Assembly: GCA_934504065.1 (NCBI GenBank)
Contig: CAKSVQ010000057.1
Coordinates: 1-12,809 of the forward strand
DNA length: 12,809 bases
Reading direction: 5' to 3'
DNA from: an uncultured Dysosmobacter sp.
Lineage (GTDB): Bacteria; Bacillota; Clostridia; Oscillospirales; Oscillospiraceae
Shown piece after piece: positions 1 through 6,494 of the stretch (position 1 is the first letter of the stretch; every line of letters starts with the position of its first letter). Below the pieces are notes generated by a model. That model had not been told where the DNA came from, searched no databases, and was given only the letters and a program-made list of their open reading frames with translations. Position numbers and translations under genes: made by a program.

Positions 1-8
1 AATACATA

Positions 9-86
9 AGCTACATTGAGCCGTCGCGAGTGTAGCTCACAAACAACTGTGAGCCATCTGTTAGCGGCAGACGGCTCACTTCTTTT
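9..86 (+). terminator. Hairpin terminator with competing upstream pairings (plus strand)
   Basis: The sequence shows a stem of GTGAGCC (49-55) with GGCTCAC (73-79), extended inside by TCTG (57-60) with CAGA (68-71) across one mismatch, and followed by the T-rich run TTCTTTT (80-86). This is a good intrinsic terminator for a plus-strand transcript that begins left of the window. Three other pairings compete with it: AGCTACA (9-15) with TGTAGCT (31-37), GCTCAC (35-40) with GTGAGC (49-54), and TGAGCCGTC (17-25) with GACGGCTCA (70-78). The order 1:2, 2:3, 3:4 resembles an attenuator, but no plus-strand gene follows, so the simplest reading is the 3' end of an upstream gene or small RNA. Confidence 0.6.
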
Positions 87-92
87 ATAAGC

Positions 93-124
93 AAAAGCCC
101 GCTGACCAAAGTCAGCGGGCTTTT
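93..124 (-). terminator. Intrinsic terminator of the greA-lysS unit (probably bidirectional)
   Basis: A perfect 14-bp stem (93-106 with 111-124) closes a four-base loop. It starts just 5 bases past the lysS stop codon. On the minus strand the stem ends in TTTT and continues into TTGCTTATAAAAG-like AT-rich sequence. Because the stem itself begins with AAAA and ends with TTTT, it can also terminate plus-strand transcripts that escape the hairpin at 49-86. Confidence 0.92.
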
Positions 125-129
125 ATCGA

Positions 130-2076
130 TCAATACAGCTTTGCGCCTGCCGGAATGTGGGGATCGACCATCAGCAGATGCAGCCGTTCTTCGCCGTTTT
201 CACTGTGCACGGCGGAGATCAGCATACCGCAGGAGTCAATGCCCATCATCGCTCTCGGGGGCAGGTTGGTGATGGCGATGCAGGTCTTGCCAACCAGCTC
301 TTCCGGCTCGTAATATTCGTGGATCCCGCTCAAAATCACCCGATCCACGCCAGTTCCGTCGTCCAAAACGAACTTCAAAAGCTTCTTGGACTTCTTCACG
401 GCTTCGCATTCCTTGACCTTCACGGCCCGGAAATCGGATTTGGAGAAGGTGTCAAAATCCACCTGATCCTGGAACAGCGGCTCGATCTGCACATTGGAGA
501 AGTCGATTTTTTCCTCCGCGGCAGGAGCAGACGGCACAGGAGCCGAAACTTCCTTGGAAACCTTCTTATCAGAGTCCAACGGCTTCATTGTCGGGAAGAG
601 GATGACCTCGCGGATGGTATCGGTGCCCGTAAACAGCATAACGGCGCGGTCAATGCCCATGCCCATGCCGCCCGTGGGAGGCATACCGTATTCCAGCGCG
701 TTGAGGAAATCCTCGTCCAGCATTTCGGTCTCGTCGTCGCCCCGCTCGCGCTGCTCCACCTGCTTTTCAAAGCGCTCACGCTGGTCAATGGGGTCGTTCA
801 GCTCGGAGTAGGCGTTACCCATCTCGCTGCGGCAGATGAAGAACTCGAAGCGCTCCGTCAGCCGGGGATCGACAGGGCTGCGCTTGGTCAGGGGGCTCAC
901 CTCCACCGGGTACATGGTGATGAAGGTGGGCTGCACCAGATGCTCCTCCACCTTCTGGTCGAAGCAGGCATACAGGGCGTTGCCCCACGTCTTCTCTGCG
1001 GCGTCCGCCAGCTCCACGCCCTTGGCCCTGGCGGCGGCCACAGCCTCGGCATCGTCGGAAATGGCGTCGAAATCAATACCCACATACTTTTTGACGGCCT
1101 CCACCATGGTCATGCGGGGCCAGCCGGGGGTCAGGTCGATCTTCTCGCCCATCCATTCCAGCTCATAGGTGCCCAGATACTTCTGGGCAAAGGTGGTATA
1201 CACGCCCTCGGCAATGTCCATCATGGTGTGGAAGTCAGCATAAGCCTGATACAGCTCCACAGTGGTGAACTCCGGGTTGTGCTTGGGGTCCATGCCTTCG
1301 TTGCGGAAGATGCGGCCGATCTCATACACCCGGTCCATGCCGCCCACGATCAGCCGCTTCAGGGGCAGCTCCGTGGCGATGCGCATATACATATCGATGT
1401 CCAGCGTGTTGTGGTGGGTGATGAAGGGCCGGGCGGCGGCTCCGCCTGCGATGGTGTTCAGAACCGGTGTCTCCACCTCGATATAGCCCATATCATCCAG
1501 ATAGTTCCGCAGGTGTTTGATGAACTGGGAGCGGATGACAAAATTCTTCTTGACCTCGGGGTTGACCATCAGGTCCACATACCGCTGCCGATAGCGCAGC
1601 TCCCGGTCCTGCAGGCCGTGGAACTTCTCCGGCAGGGGCAGCAGGGACTTGGAAAGCAGGGTGACATTCTTCGCCCGAACGCTCATTTCGCCCCGCTGGG
1701 TGCGGAAGACCTCGCCGTCCACGCCCACAATGTCGCCGATGTCGTACTTCTTAAAGCGCTGATAGACCTCTTCGTCCATCTCGTCCTGCCGGGCATAAAG
1801 CTGGATGCGGCCCGCGCGGTCCTGCAAGTCGCAGAAGCTGACCTTGCCCATGCCGCGCTTGCTCATCAGCCGCCCGGCGACCTTCACACTCTGGCCCTCC
1901 AGCTCGTCGAAGTGGTCCTTGATCTGCTGGGAGGTGTGGTCCCAGTCAAAGCGGGTCTGCTGAAAGGGGTCCTTTTCCTCGGCCTGCAGGGCGGCCAGCT
2001 TTTCCCGGCGCACCTTGCGCTGCTGGTTCAGGTCCTGCTCGGGGGCAGGCTGCTGTGTCTTCTTCTGTTCAGCCAT
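130..2076 (-). CDS. lysS: Lysine--tRNA ligase, class II, with C-terminal tRNA-binding domain
   Basis: Charges tRNA(Lys) with lysine in the cytoplasm. The 648-residue product has an N-terminal OB-fold anticodon-binding region (about residues 62-145) and then the class II catalytic core with motif 2 (FRNEGMD, 257-263, followed by HNPEFT) and motif 3 (GGMGMGIDR, 469-477). The core ends near residue 500, the normal end of bacterial LysRS. A low-complexity Ser/Ala/Pro/Glu linker (about 501-525) then leads to a second OB-type domain (about 535-648) with the features of the MetRS C-terminal/Trbp111/EMAPII tRNA-binding family (FRAVKV, ILSGI, ITNLPPRAMMG, GMLISA). That extra domain is the odd feature. 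The start is supported by AGGAG 6 bases before ATG, overlapping the end of greA, which lies 12 bases upstream. The gene is thus co-transcribed with greA and ends at the terminator at 93-124. Confidence 0.97.
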   Translation of the reverse strand: MAEQKKTQQPAPEQDLNQQRKVRREKLAALQAEEKDPFQQTRFDWDHTSQQIKDHFDELEGQSVKVAGRLMSKRGMGKVSFCDLQDRAGRIQLYARQDEMDEEVYQRFKKYDIGDIVGVDGEVFRTQRGEMSVRAKNVTLLSKSLLPLPEKFHGLQDRELRYRQRYVDLMVNPEVKKNFVIRSQFIKHLRNYLDDMGYIEVETPVLNTIAGGAAARPFITHHNTLDIDMYMRIATELPLKRLIVGGMDRVYEIGRIFRNEGMDPKHNPEFTTVELYQAYADFHTMMDIAEGVYTTFAQKYLGTYELEWMGEKIDLTPGWPRMTMVEAVKKYVGIDFDAISDDAEAVAAARAKGVELADAAEKTWGNALYACFDQKVEEHLVQPTFITMYPVEVSPLTKRSPVDPRLTERFEFFICRSEMGNAYSELNDPIDQRERFEKQVEQRERGDDETEMLDEDFLNALEYGMPPTGGMGMGIDRAVMLFTGTDTIREVILFPTMKPLDSDKKVSKEVSAPVPSAPAAEEKIDFSNVQIEPLFQDQVDFDTFSKSDFRAVKVKECEAVKKSKKLLKFVLDDGTGVDRVILSGIHEYYEPEELVGKTCIAITNLPPRAMMGIDSCGMLISAVHSENGEERLHLLMVDPHIPAGAKLY

Positions 2077-2088
2077 GTTGCACTCCTC

Positions 2089-2562
2089 TCAGCGCTCGAT
2101 CTTGCGCACCGTGTACACAATGGCGCCGCGGGGCGCTTCCACCGTGACGGAATCGCCTTCCTTTGCGCCCAGCAGCGCCTTGCCGAAGGGGGATTCCTCG
2201 GAAATGATGCCGTGCATGGGGTCGGACTCCTGAGAGCCGACGATCTTATAGGCGGGCATCTCCTTGCCAGAGGCGTCAGCCACCGTCACCTTGCAGCCGA
2301 TGGTGACCACGTTGGTAGGGGCGTTGGCTTCGTCCACGATGACCACGTGCTGCAAAATTTCTTCCAGCTCCGCAATGCGGGAATACAGCTTGCCCTGCTC
2401 GTTTTTCGCCTCGTCATACTCGCTGTTTTCGCTCAGGTCGCCGAAGCCGCGGGCCACCTTGATCTGCTCGGCCACCTCGTCGGAACGGGTGGTTTTCAGA
2501 TAATTCAGTTCCTCCTGAAGCTCCTGCGCGCGGGCAGCGCTCATTTTGTATTCTCTTTCCAT
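2089..2562 (-). CDS. greA: Transcription elongation factor GreA
   Basis: Rescues backtracked RNA polymerase by stimulating cleavage of the nascent transcript through the secondary channel. The 157-residue product matches the usual GreA length. It has an N-terminal coiled-coil hairpin (about 1-75) carrying the tip motif GDLSENSEYDEAK with the acidic pair D42 and E45 (equivalent to D41/E44 of E. coli GreA), followed by a C-terminal FKBP-like domain (about 80-157) with the family motif ISEESPFGKALLG. I chose the ATG at 2562 rather than the upstream in-frame ATG at 2622 because AAAGGA lies 9 bases before it and the product then has the family length. The gene is followed after 12 bases by lysS, a common pairing in Clostridia. 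The promoter is at 2650-2678. Confidence 0.97.
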   Translation of the reverse strand: MEREYKMSAARAQELQEELNYLKTTRSDEVAEQIKVARGFGDLSENSEYDEAKNEQGKLYSRIAELEEILQHVVIVDEANAPTNVVTIGCKVTVADASGKEMPAYKIVGSQESDPMHGIISEESPFGKALLGAKEGDSVTVEAPRGAIVYTVRKIER

Positions 2563-2591
2563 ATCGTCGTTTCCTTTCTGCGAACTTGTGG

Positions 2592-2618
2592 GCGGCGATT
2601 TCCCTGCTTTTTCGCCGC
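2592..2618 (-). promoter_or_regulatory. Hairpin in the greA 5' untranslated region
   Basis: GCGGCGA (2592-2598) can pair with TCGCCGC (2612-2618) around a 13-base loop. It lies between the predicted transcription start (near 2643) and the greA ribosome binding site. There is no U-run after the stem, so it is not an intrinsic terminator. It could affect mRNA stability or pausing, or have no role. Confidence 0.4.
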
Positions 2619-2649
2619 ACATACTTATTTTATATTATCATGACGTTAT

Positions 2650-2678
2650 ATTATAGAGGTTACCGCCCGGAATGTCAA
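2650..2678 (-). promoter_or_regulatory. Near-consensus sigma-A promoter for greA-lysS
   Basis: On the minus strand, TTGACA (2673-2678) and TATAAT (2650-2655) are separated by exactly 17 bases, a full match to the housekeeping consensus. Transcription should start near 2643, giving about 80 bases of leader before greA. The -35 hexamer contains the TGA stop codon (2675-2677) of the upstream gene, so promoter and coding sequence overlap. Confidence 0.9.
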
Positions 2679-3412
2679 GTCCGCCCTCGACCAACGGTCA
2701 TCTGGCCGGGACGCAGGCTGCCGGAAGCGCGCAGGGCCGAGAGCAGCTGCCCCCGGTCCGCCCCGGCGGGAAGCTGCTCTTCGATCATCGGCGGCAGGAC
2801 GACGGGCGGCAGCGGCCCGCCGCCGTCATACAGCCCGACCGTCTTTTCACCGCAGCCCTCTATCTCCAGTCCGGGATCGAACAGCACCAGCGCGTCCGCC
2901 GCCGCAAGGCGCTCCGGCGCTCTTTCCAACAGCAGGGAAACGCCGTATTCCCGCCGCAGAGCGCGGCCCAGCTCCTCCCCGCCCTGCGGAACGTCCAGCA
3001 GCACATAGCGCCAGCGCAGGCACAGCTCTGTCACCGTCCTCGCCGCCTCGCCTGTAAGGGTATTGGCGCGGACGGCCACCACGGCCCCGGCGCGCCCACG
3101 CAGCAGTGCATCCACCCAGTCCGCTGCCAGCGCCTGCCGCAGGGCGCGGGTGGAGACAGTTTTCAGTCCAAAGCGCGCCAGCGCATCGGAAAAGGGAAAC
3201 GCCTCCGGCAAAATGACCTGCGTGATGCCCAGCTTTTGCAGCCGCCGCAGCGCCCTGTCCACCCGGCGGCGCACCAACAGCTCCGGCGTCCGCTCCCCCC
3301 GCCGCAGCCGCACCCGGCACACCCGCATCTGCAAAATGCGGTCCTCTTCCATCTGCACGGCGCTGCGGCGCTCGTTCGCCTGCCGCGGCGCCCATTCCAA
3401 CAAACCGATCAT
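2675..3412 (-). CDS. Conserved-looking protein of unknown function, last gene of the ftsEX operon
   Basis: I do not recognise this 245-residue protein. It is rich in Arg, Leu and Ala, has no signal peptide or membrane segment, and is probably cytoplasmic. The pattern of short hydrophobic strands alternating with amphipathic helices (KLGITQVILPE, RAGAVVAVRAN, WRYVLLDVP, AADALVLFDPG) suggests a Rossmann-like alpha/beta fold, but I see no clear nucleotide-binding glycine motif. The C-terminal 40 residues are proline- and glycine-rich and look disordered. I chose ATG 3412 because GGGAGG lies 7-8 bases before it; an in-frame ATG at 3433 has no ribosome binding site. The upstream M23 peptidase gene ends 47 bases earlier, with a strong hairpin in between that buries this ribosome binding site. 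The stop codon lies inside the greA promoter. High GC at third positions matches a real gene on this strand. Confidence 0.75.
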   Translation of the reverse strand: MIGLLEWAPRQANERRSAVQMEEDRILQMRVCRVRLRRGERTPELLVRRRVDRALRRLQKLGITQVILPEAFPFSDALARFGLKTVSTRALRQALAADWVDALLRGRAGAVVAVRANTLTGEAARTVTELCLRWRYVLLDVPQGGEELGRALRREYGVSLLLERAPERLAAADALVLFDPGLEIEGCGEKTVGLYDGGGPLPPVVLPPMIEEQLPAGADRGQLLSALRASGSLRPGQMTVGRGRT

Positions 3413-3419
3413 AGAAAAT

Positions 3420-3450
3420 CCCTCCCGCCCCATGGTATGGAGCGGGAGGG
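3420..3450 (-). promoter_or_regulatory. 14-bp hairpin between M23 peptidase and unknown gene; weak terminator or RBS-sequestering element
   Basis: On the minus strand, the bases at 3450-3437 pair with those at 3433-3420 to form a 14-bp stem (one G-U pair) closed by a three-base loop. The transcript then reads ATTTTCT and at once the ATG of the next gene. The U-run is only four bases, so termination is likely to be partial. The 3' arm of the stem contains the GGGAGG ribosome binding site of the downstream gene, so the same structure can lower both transcription and translation of that gene. Confidence 0.75.
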
Positions 3451-3459
3451 AAGATTATG

Positions 3460-4692
3460 TCAGGCGCTGCCGGAAAGCGTGTAACCGCTGAGATAGCCCA
3501 TGCAGGGCTTGGCCCCGTGGCTGAGGGGATTGATGCGCACGCCGTTTTCCGTGATCTCAAAGTGCAGGTGGGGGCCTGTGGAGTGGCCGGTGGAGCCGGT
3601 GATGCCGATCACATCGCCCTGCTTGACCGTCTGCCCCGCCTCCACCTTGCGGCTGCTCATGTGGCCATAGAGGGTGGTGTTGCCGCTGCCGTGGGAAATG
3701 ACCACATAGTTGCCGTACGAGCTGGAATACTGGGAAATGATGACCGTTCCGGCCTTGGCAGCGTAAATAGGTGAGGTATAGCCCACCCGGCCGATGTCCG
3801 TGCCCTTATGGTTGGTGGAGCCGATGCCGCCGGGGGACGCCCGTCCGCCCACAGTGGAGGTGATATAGCGGCTGTCCACCGGCCAGATATAGCCGCCGGG
3901 GTTCGACCGGGCGGACTGGCCCTTGGCCGCCTGCTCCTCGGCCAGCTTCTTGGAAAGACGGTTGGCTTCGGCCAGAATGCGGTCTTCCTCCTTGTCCAGC
4001 GCGGCCAATGTATCCTTATTTTCCTGCTCGTTGTCGTTGATCTCGTTGACCATGGCCACGGCCTGCTGGCGCTGCTTGTCCAGCTCGGACTTCTTGCTGA
4101 CAAGGTCCGCCTTGGCGGCCTCCCGCTCGGCCTTGCTGTCCTCCAGTTCCTCTTTTTTCTCCGTGATCTCCACCTGAAGGGCCTTCAGATCGTCGATCAC
4201 CTTCTGGTCCGCGTCCATGACCTCGTTCACATCGTTGAGCCGGGTCAGCATATCCGTGAAGCTGGACGCACCAAACAGCACCGACCAATAGCTGACCTCG
4301 CCGCTTTCCTCCATGGCCCGGACGCGCTTGCAGAACAGGTCGTACTGCGCCGCCTCCCGCTGCTCCGCGTCTGCCAGCTCGGCTTCAGTCTGGGTGATAA
4401 GGTCGGCATAGTCGGCGATCTGTGCCTCCACATTCTGAATTTGAGAGGAGGTATTTGCGATCTGCTGGTCCAGCAGCTTTTTCTGCTCCAGCACCTTGGC
4501 CTTGTTGCCTGCCAGCTCCTTGAGCTTGGCCTCCAGCTGCTTTTTCTGGCTGCCCAGCTCCTTCGCCTCATTTTTCAGCTTGTCAATGTCCTGCTGGCTG
4601 ACGGCCAGCACCGGGGAAAGCTCCCCGCCCACCAGACAAAGCGCCAGCACCATTGCTGCGGCCATGCGGCAAAACTGTTTCCATTTCTTCAT
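3460..4692 (-). CDS. Coiled-coil M23 (LytM) peptidoglycan endopeptidase, EnvC-like partner of FtsEX
   Basis: A secreted or membrane-tethered cell-wall hydrolase. The 410-residue product starts with a signal peptide (basic MKKWKQ, hydrophobic core about 9-22, likely cleavage near residue 30). A long coiled coil follows, in two blocks (about 32-120 and 155-255) rich in Lys, Glu, Gln and Ala, then the M23/LytM domain (about 268-395). The zinc site is intact: H295 and D299 (HKGTD) and H377 of the HLH motif, with H344 (YGH) and H375 as the other catalytic histidines. So it should be an active enzyme, unlike E. coli EnvC, which is a degenerate activator. The coiled coil preceding LytM and the position directly after ftsX (3-base gap) indicate that FtsEX controls it, as with PcsB or CwlO in other Firmicutes. 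No dedicated promoter is seen; it should be expressed from the ftsE promoter. Confidence 0.93.
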   Translation of the reverse strand: MKKWKQFCRMAAAMVLALCLVGGELSPVLAVSQQDIDKLKNEAKELGSQKKQLEAKLKELAGNKAKVLEQKKLLDQQIANTSSQIQNVEAQIADYADLITQTEAELADAEQREAAQYDLFCKRVRAMEESGEVSYWSVLFGASSFTDMLTRLNDVNEVMDADQKVIDDLKALQVEITEKKEELEDSKAEREAAKADLVSKKSELDKQRQQAVAMVNEINDNEQENKDTLAALDKEEDRILAEANRLSKKLAEEQAAKGQSARSNPGGYIWPVDSRYITSTVGGRASPGGIGSTNHKGTDIGRVGYTSPIYAAKAGTVIISQYSSSYGNYVVISHGSGNTTLYGHMSSRKVEAGQTVKQGDVIGITGSTGHSTGPHLHFEITENGVRINPLSHGAKPCMGYLSGYTLSGSA

Positions 4693-4695
4693 ATC

Positions 4696-5583
4696 TCACA
4701 CCTGCAGGAATTTCCGGATGGCGGAAAGGCTGCCGCCCACGCCGATGATGATGCCCGCCCCGCCGAATGTCAGGGCCACGGGCTTCCACAGCTGCTGGAA
4801 GGGCAGCACGTCGATCAGCTGCAAGCTGTCGTTATTGGCGACGCCCCGGGCCACCGCCTCGTAAAGCCCCCACTGGAGGAAAAAGGCGATGACTGCGCCC
4901 AGCACGCCGAAGAGGAAGCCCTCATACACGAACGGCCAGCGGATAAAGCCGTTGGTGGCTCCCACCATGCGCATGATGGCGATTTCCTCTCTCCGGTCGA
5001 AGGTAGTGAGCTTGATGGTGTTGGAAATGATAAACACCGACACCACGAACAAAATGGCGATCAGCGCCACACACACCACGGTGGCCACGTTCCGCACGGT
5101 AACAAAGCCCCCGGCGATCTCCTCATGGGCGTTGACCTTGGCAATGCCGGGAACGGCCAGAATCTCCTCCACCGTACTGCCCTGCTTTTCAAGGTCTGTG
5201 ACCTTGATGGCATAGCGGTCGCGGAAGATCTGGGGGTCCAGATTCTGGAACAGTTCCTCGTCCGGATAGCGGGAGGCAAAGTCCGCCGTGGCCTGCTGCT
5301 TGCTGATATAGGTGGCCGAGGCCACATTGTCCAGTTTTTCCAGCTGCGCCTTCAGTGCACGGGATTCCTCCGGGGTGCAGCTGTCGTCCACATAGGCCAG
5401 AATTTCGTTTTCCTGCTCCAAGTCCCGCAGCTGGGCGTCGGCGTTCACCGCCACCAGCGCAAAGGTGCCCATGATCAAAAGGCACGCCACGGTGATGCCG
5501 ATGGCGGCAAAGGTCATAAAGCCGTGGCTGAACATATTGGAAAGGCCCTCATGGGCGAAATACCGGAAATTGTGCTTACCCAT
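4696..5583 (-). CDS. ftsX: Cell division ABC transporter permease FtsX
   Basis: The membrane part of FtsEX, which passes ATP-driven shape changes of FtsE to peptidoglycan hydrolases outside the membrane. The 295-residue product has the FtsX layout: a short cytoplasmic N-terminus, TM1 (about 23-46), an extracellular domain of about 115 residues (48-164), then TM2 (about 165-188), TM3 (about 217-240) and TM4 (about 268-288). The intracellular segment after TM2 carries the conserved TTFDRREEIAIMRMVGAT motif. I chose ATG 5583 because GGAGG lies 8 bases before it; an in-frame ATG at 5601 has no such site and lies deep within ftsE. The start overlaps the ftsE stop by 8 bases, which favours translational coupling and equal amounts of the two proteins. 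Confidence 0.95.
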   Translation of the reverse strand: MGKHNFRYFAHEGLSNMFSHGFMTFAAIGITVACLLIMGTFALVAVNADAQLRDLEQENEILAYVDDSCTPEESRALKAQLEKLDNVASATYISKQQATADFASRYPDEELFQNLDPQIFRDRYAIKVTDLEKQGSTVEEILAVPGIAKVNAHEEIAGGFVTVRNVATVVCVALIAILFVVSVFIISNTIKLTTFDRREEIAIMRMVGATNGFIRWPFVYEGFLFGVLGAVIAFFLQWGLYEAVARGVANNDSLQLIDVLPFQQLWKPVALTFGGAGIIIGVGGSLSAIRKFLQV

Positions 5584-6268
5584 GAATGTGTCCTCCCACA
5601 TAGCCGCCTACACTGTCGTTGATAACATGGCCGGATTCAATGGTGATGACCCGCTTGCCGAAGTGGTCCACCAGATCCTTTTCGTGGGTCACCACCACCA
5701 CGGTGGTGCCCAGCTCGTTGATCTTTACCAGCAGGTTCATCAGCTCCATCGACCGCTCCGGGTCCAGATTTCCGGTGGGCTCGTCGGCAATGATGGTGGT
5801 GGGGTTATTCACCAGCGCCCGGGCGATGGCCACCCGCTGCTGCTCGCCGCCGGAGAGCTCTGTGGGATAGCGGTCGGCCTTGCCGTCCAGCCCCACCAGC
5901 TCCAGCACATAGGGGATGCGCTTTTTGATCTCCTTGGGGGCACTGCCCACCGCGCGCATCACGAAATCCAGATTGTCATACACTGTTTTCTTCTCGATCA
6001 GGCGGAAATCCTGAAAGATCACGCCCAGCGTGCGGCGCATCAGGGGAATCTGCCGCTCGGAAATATTGCTGACGGAAAAGCCGTTGATCATAATGCGCCC
6101 CGCGCAGGGCTCCACCTCTCCCGTCAAAAGCTTGATGATGGTGGACTTGCCGGAGCCGGACGGACCGACCAGAAAGACAAATTCCCCGTCCTCAATGGTC
6201 AGCGTGATGCCCCGGATGGCCTTCGTCCCATTTTCGTACTCCATTTCCACATCTTTTAATCGGATCAT
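5576..6268 (-). CDS. ftsE: Cell division ATP-binding protein FtsE
   Basis: The cytoplasmic ABC ATPase that pairs with FtsX to regulate peptidoglycan hydrolysis during division or elongation. The 230-residue product carries all nucleotide-binding motifs: Walker A GPSGSGKST (35-43), the Q-loop glutamine Q86, signature LSGGEQQR (138-145), Walker B TTIIADE (157-163) with the FtsE/LolD-type continuation PTGNLD, and switch histidine H195 (VTHEKD). The pairing with ftsX downstream separates it from LolD/MacB-type ATPases, which are similar in sequence. The ribosome binding site is AGAGGTGG just before ATG 6268. It is the first gene of a four-gene unit (ftsE, ftsX, M23 peptidase, unknown protein) and has its own promoter behind the symporter terminator. 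Confidence 0.96.
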   Translation of the reverse strand: MIRLKDVEMEYENGTKAIRGITLTIEDGEFVFLVGPSGSGKSTIIKLLTGEVEPCAGRIMINGFSVSNISERQIPLMRRTLGVIFQDFRLIEKKTVYDNLDFVMRAVGSAPKEIKKRIPYVLELVGLDGKADRYPTELSGGEQQRVAIARALVNNPTTIIADEPTGNLDPERSMELMNLLVKINELGTTVVVVTHEKDLVDHFGKRVITIESGHVINDSVGGYVGGHIHG

Positions 6269-6344
6269 ACAGCCACCTCTTTTATCGAAAGCGCCGCGTC
6301 CCGGGCGCGCCCGGAGCGGTCGACATAATTCCTTAACGCATCAC

Positions 6345-6373
6345 ATTATATACGGTTTTTCCGGCCAATGCAA
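6345..6373 (-). promoter_or_regulatory. Probable promoter of the ftsE operon
   Basis: A perfect TATAAT (6345-6350, minus strand) has a weak -35, TTGCAT (6368-6373), 17 bases upstream. It falls between the terminator of the symporter gene and ftsE, giving a leader of roughly 70 bases. The -35 matches only three of six consensus positions, so output may be modest or need an activator. Confidence 0.6.
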
Positions 6374-6448
6374 CGCCTGATTACAAGTTTTTCGCCCGGT
6401 TTTTTCGGCTGGAAAATGCTTCTGTTTTTTGCAAAGCACTTCCACCGG

Positions 6449-6483
6449 AAAAAACCGCCCCGCTCATGAAGAGCGGGGCGGTT
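6449..6483 (-). terminator. Intrinsic terminator of the AGCS symporter gene
   Basis: A perfect 13-bp GC-rich stem (6453-6465 with 6471-6483) with a five-base loop is followed on the minus strand by an unbroken run of six T (6454-6449, partly within the stem base). It begins 12 bases after the symporter stop codon. Its sequence between the symporter and the ftsE promoter isolates the two transcription units. Confidence 0.93.
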
Positions 6484-6494
6484 GACACAGTCTC

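Noticed and set aside
157..2643. Very long plus-strand open frame (828 codons) over lysS and greA
   Set aside because: It lies opposite two genes with full family motifs, is rich in His, Gly and Leu as expected for the antisense of GC-rich coding sequence, and has no ribosome binding site or recognisable domain.
3808..5622. Long plus-strand open frame opposite the M23 peptidase and ftsX
   Set aside because: Antisense shadow: composition is a mirror of the minus-strand genes, and both of those have intact motifs, starts and spacing.
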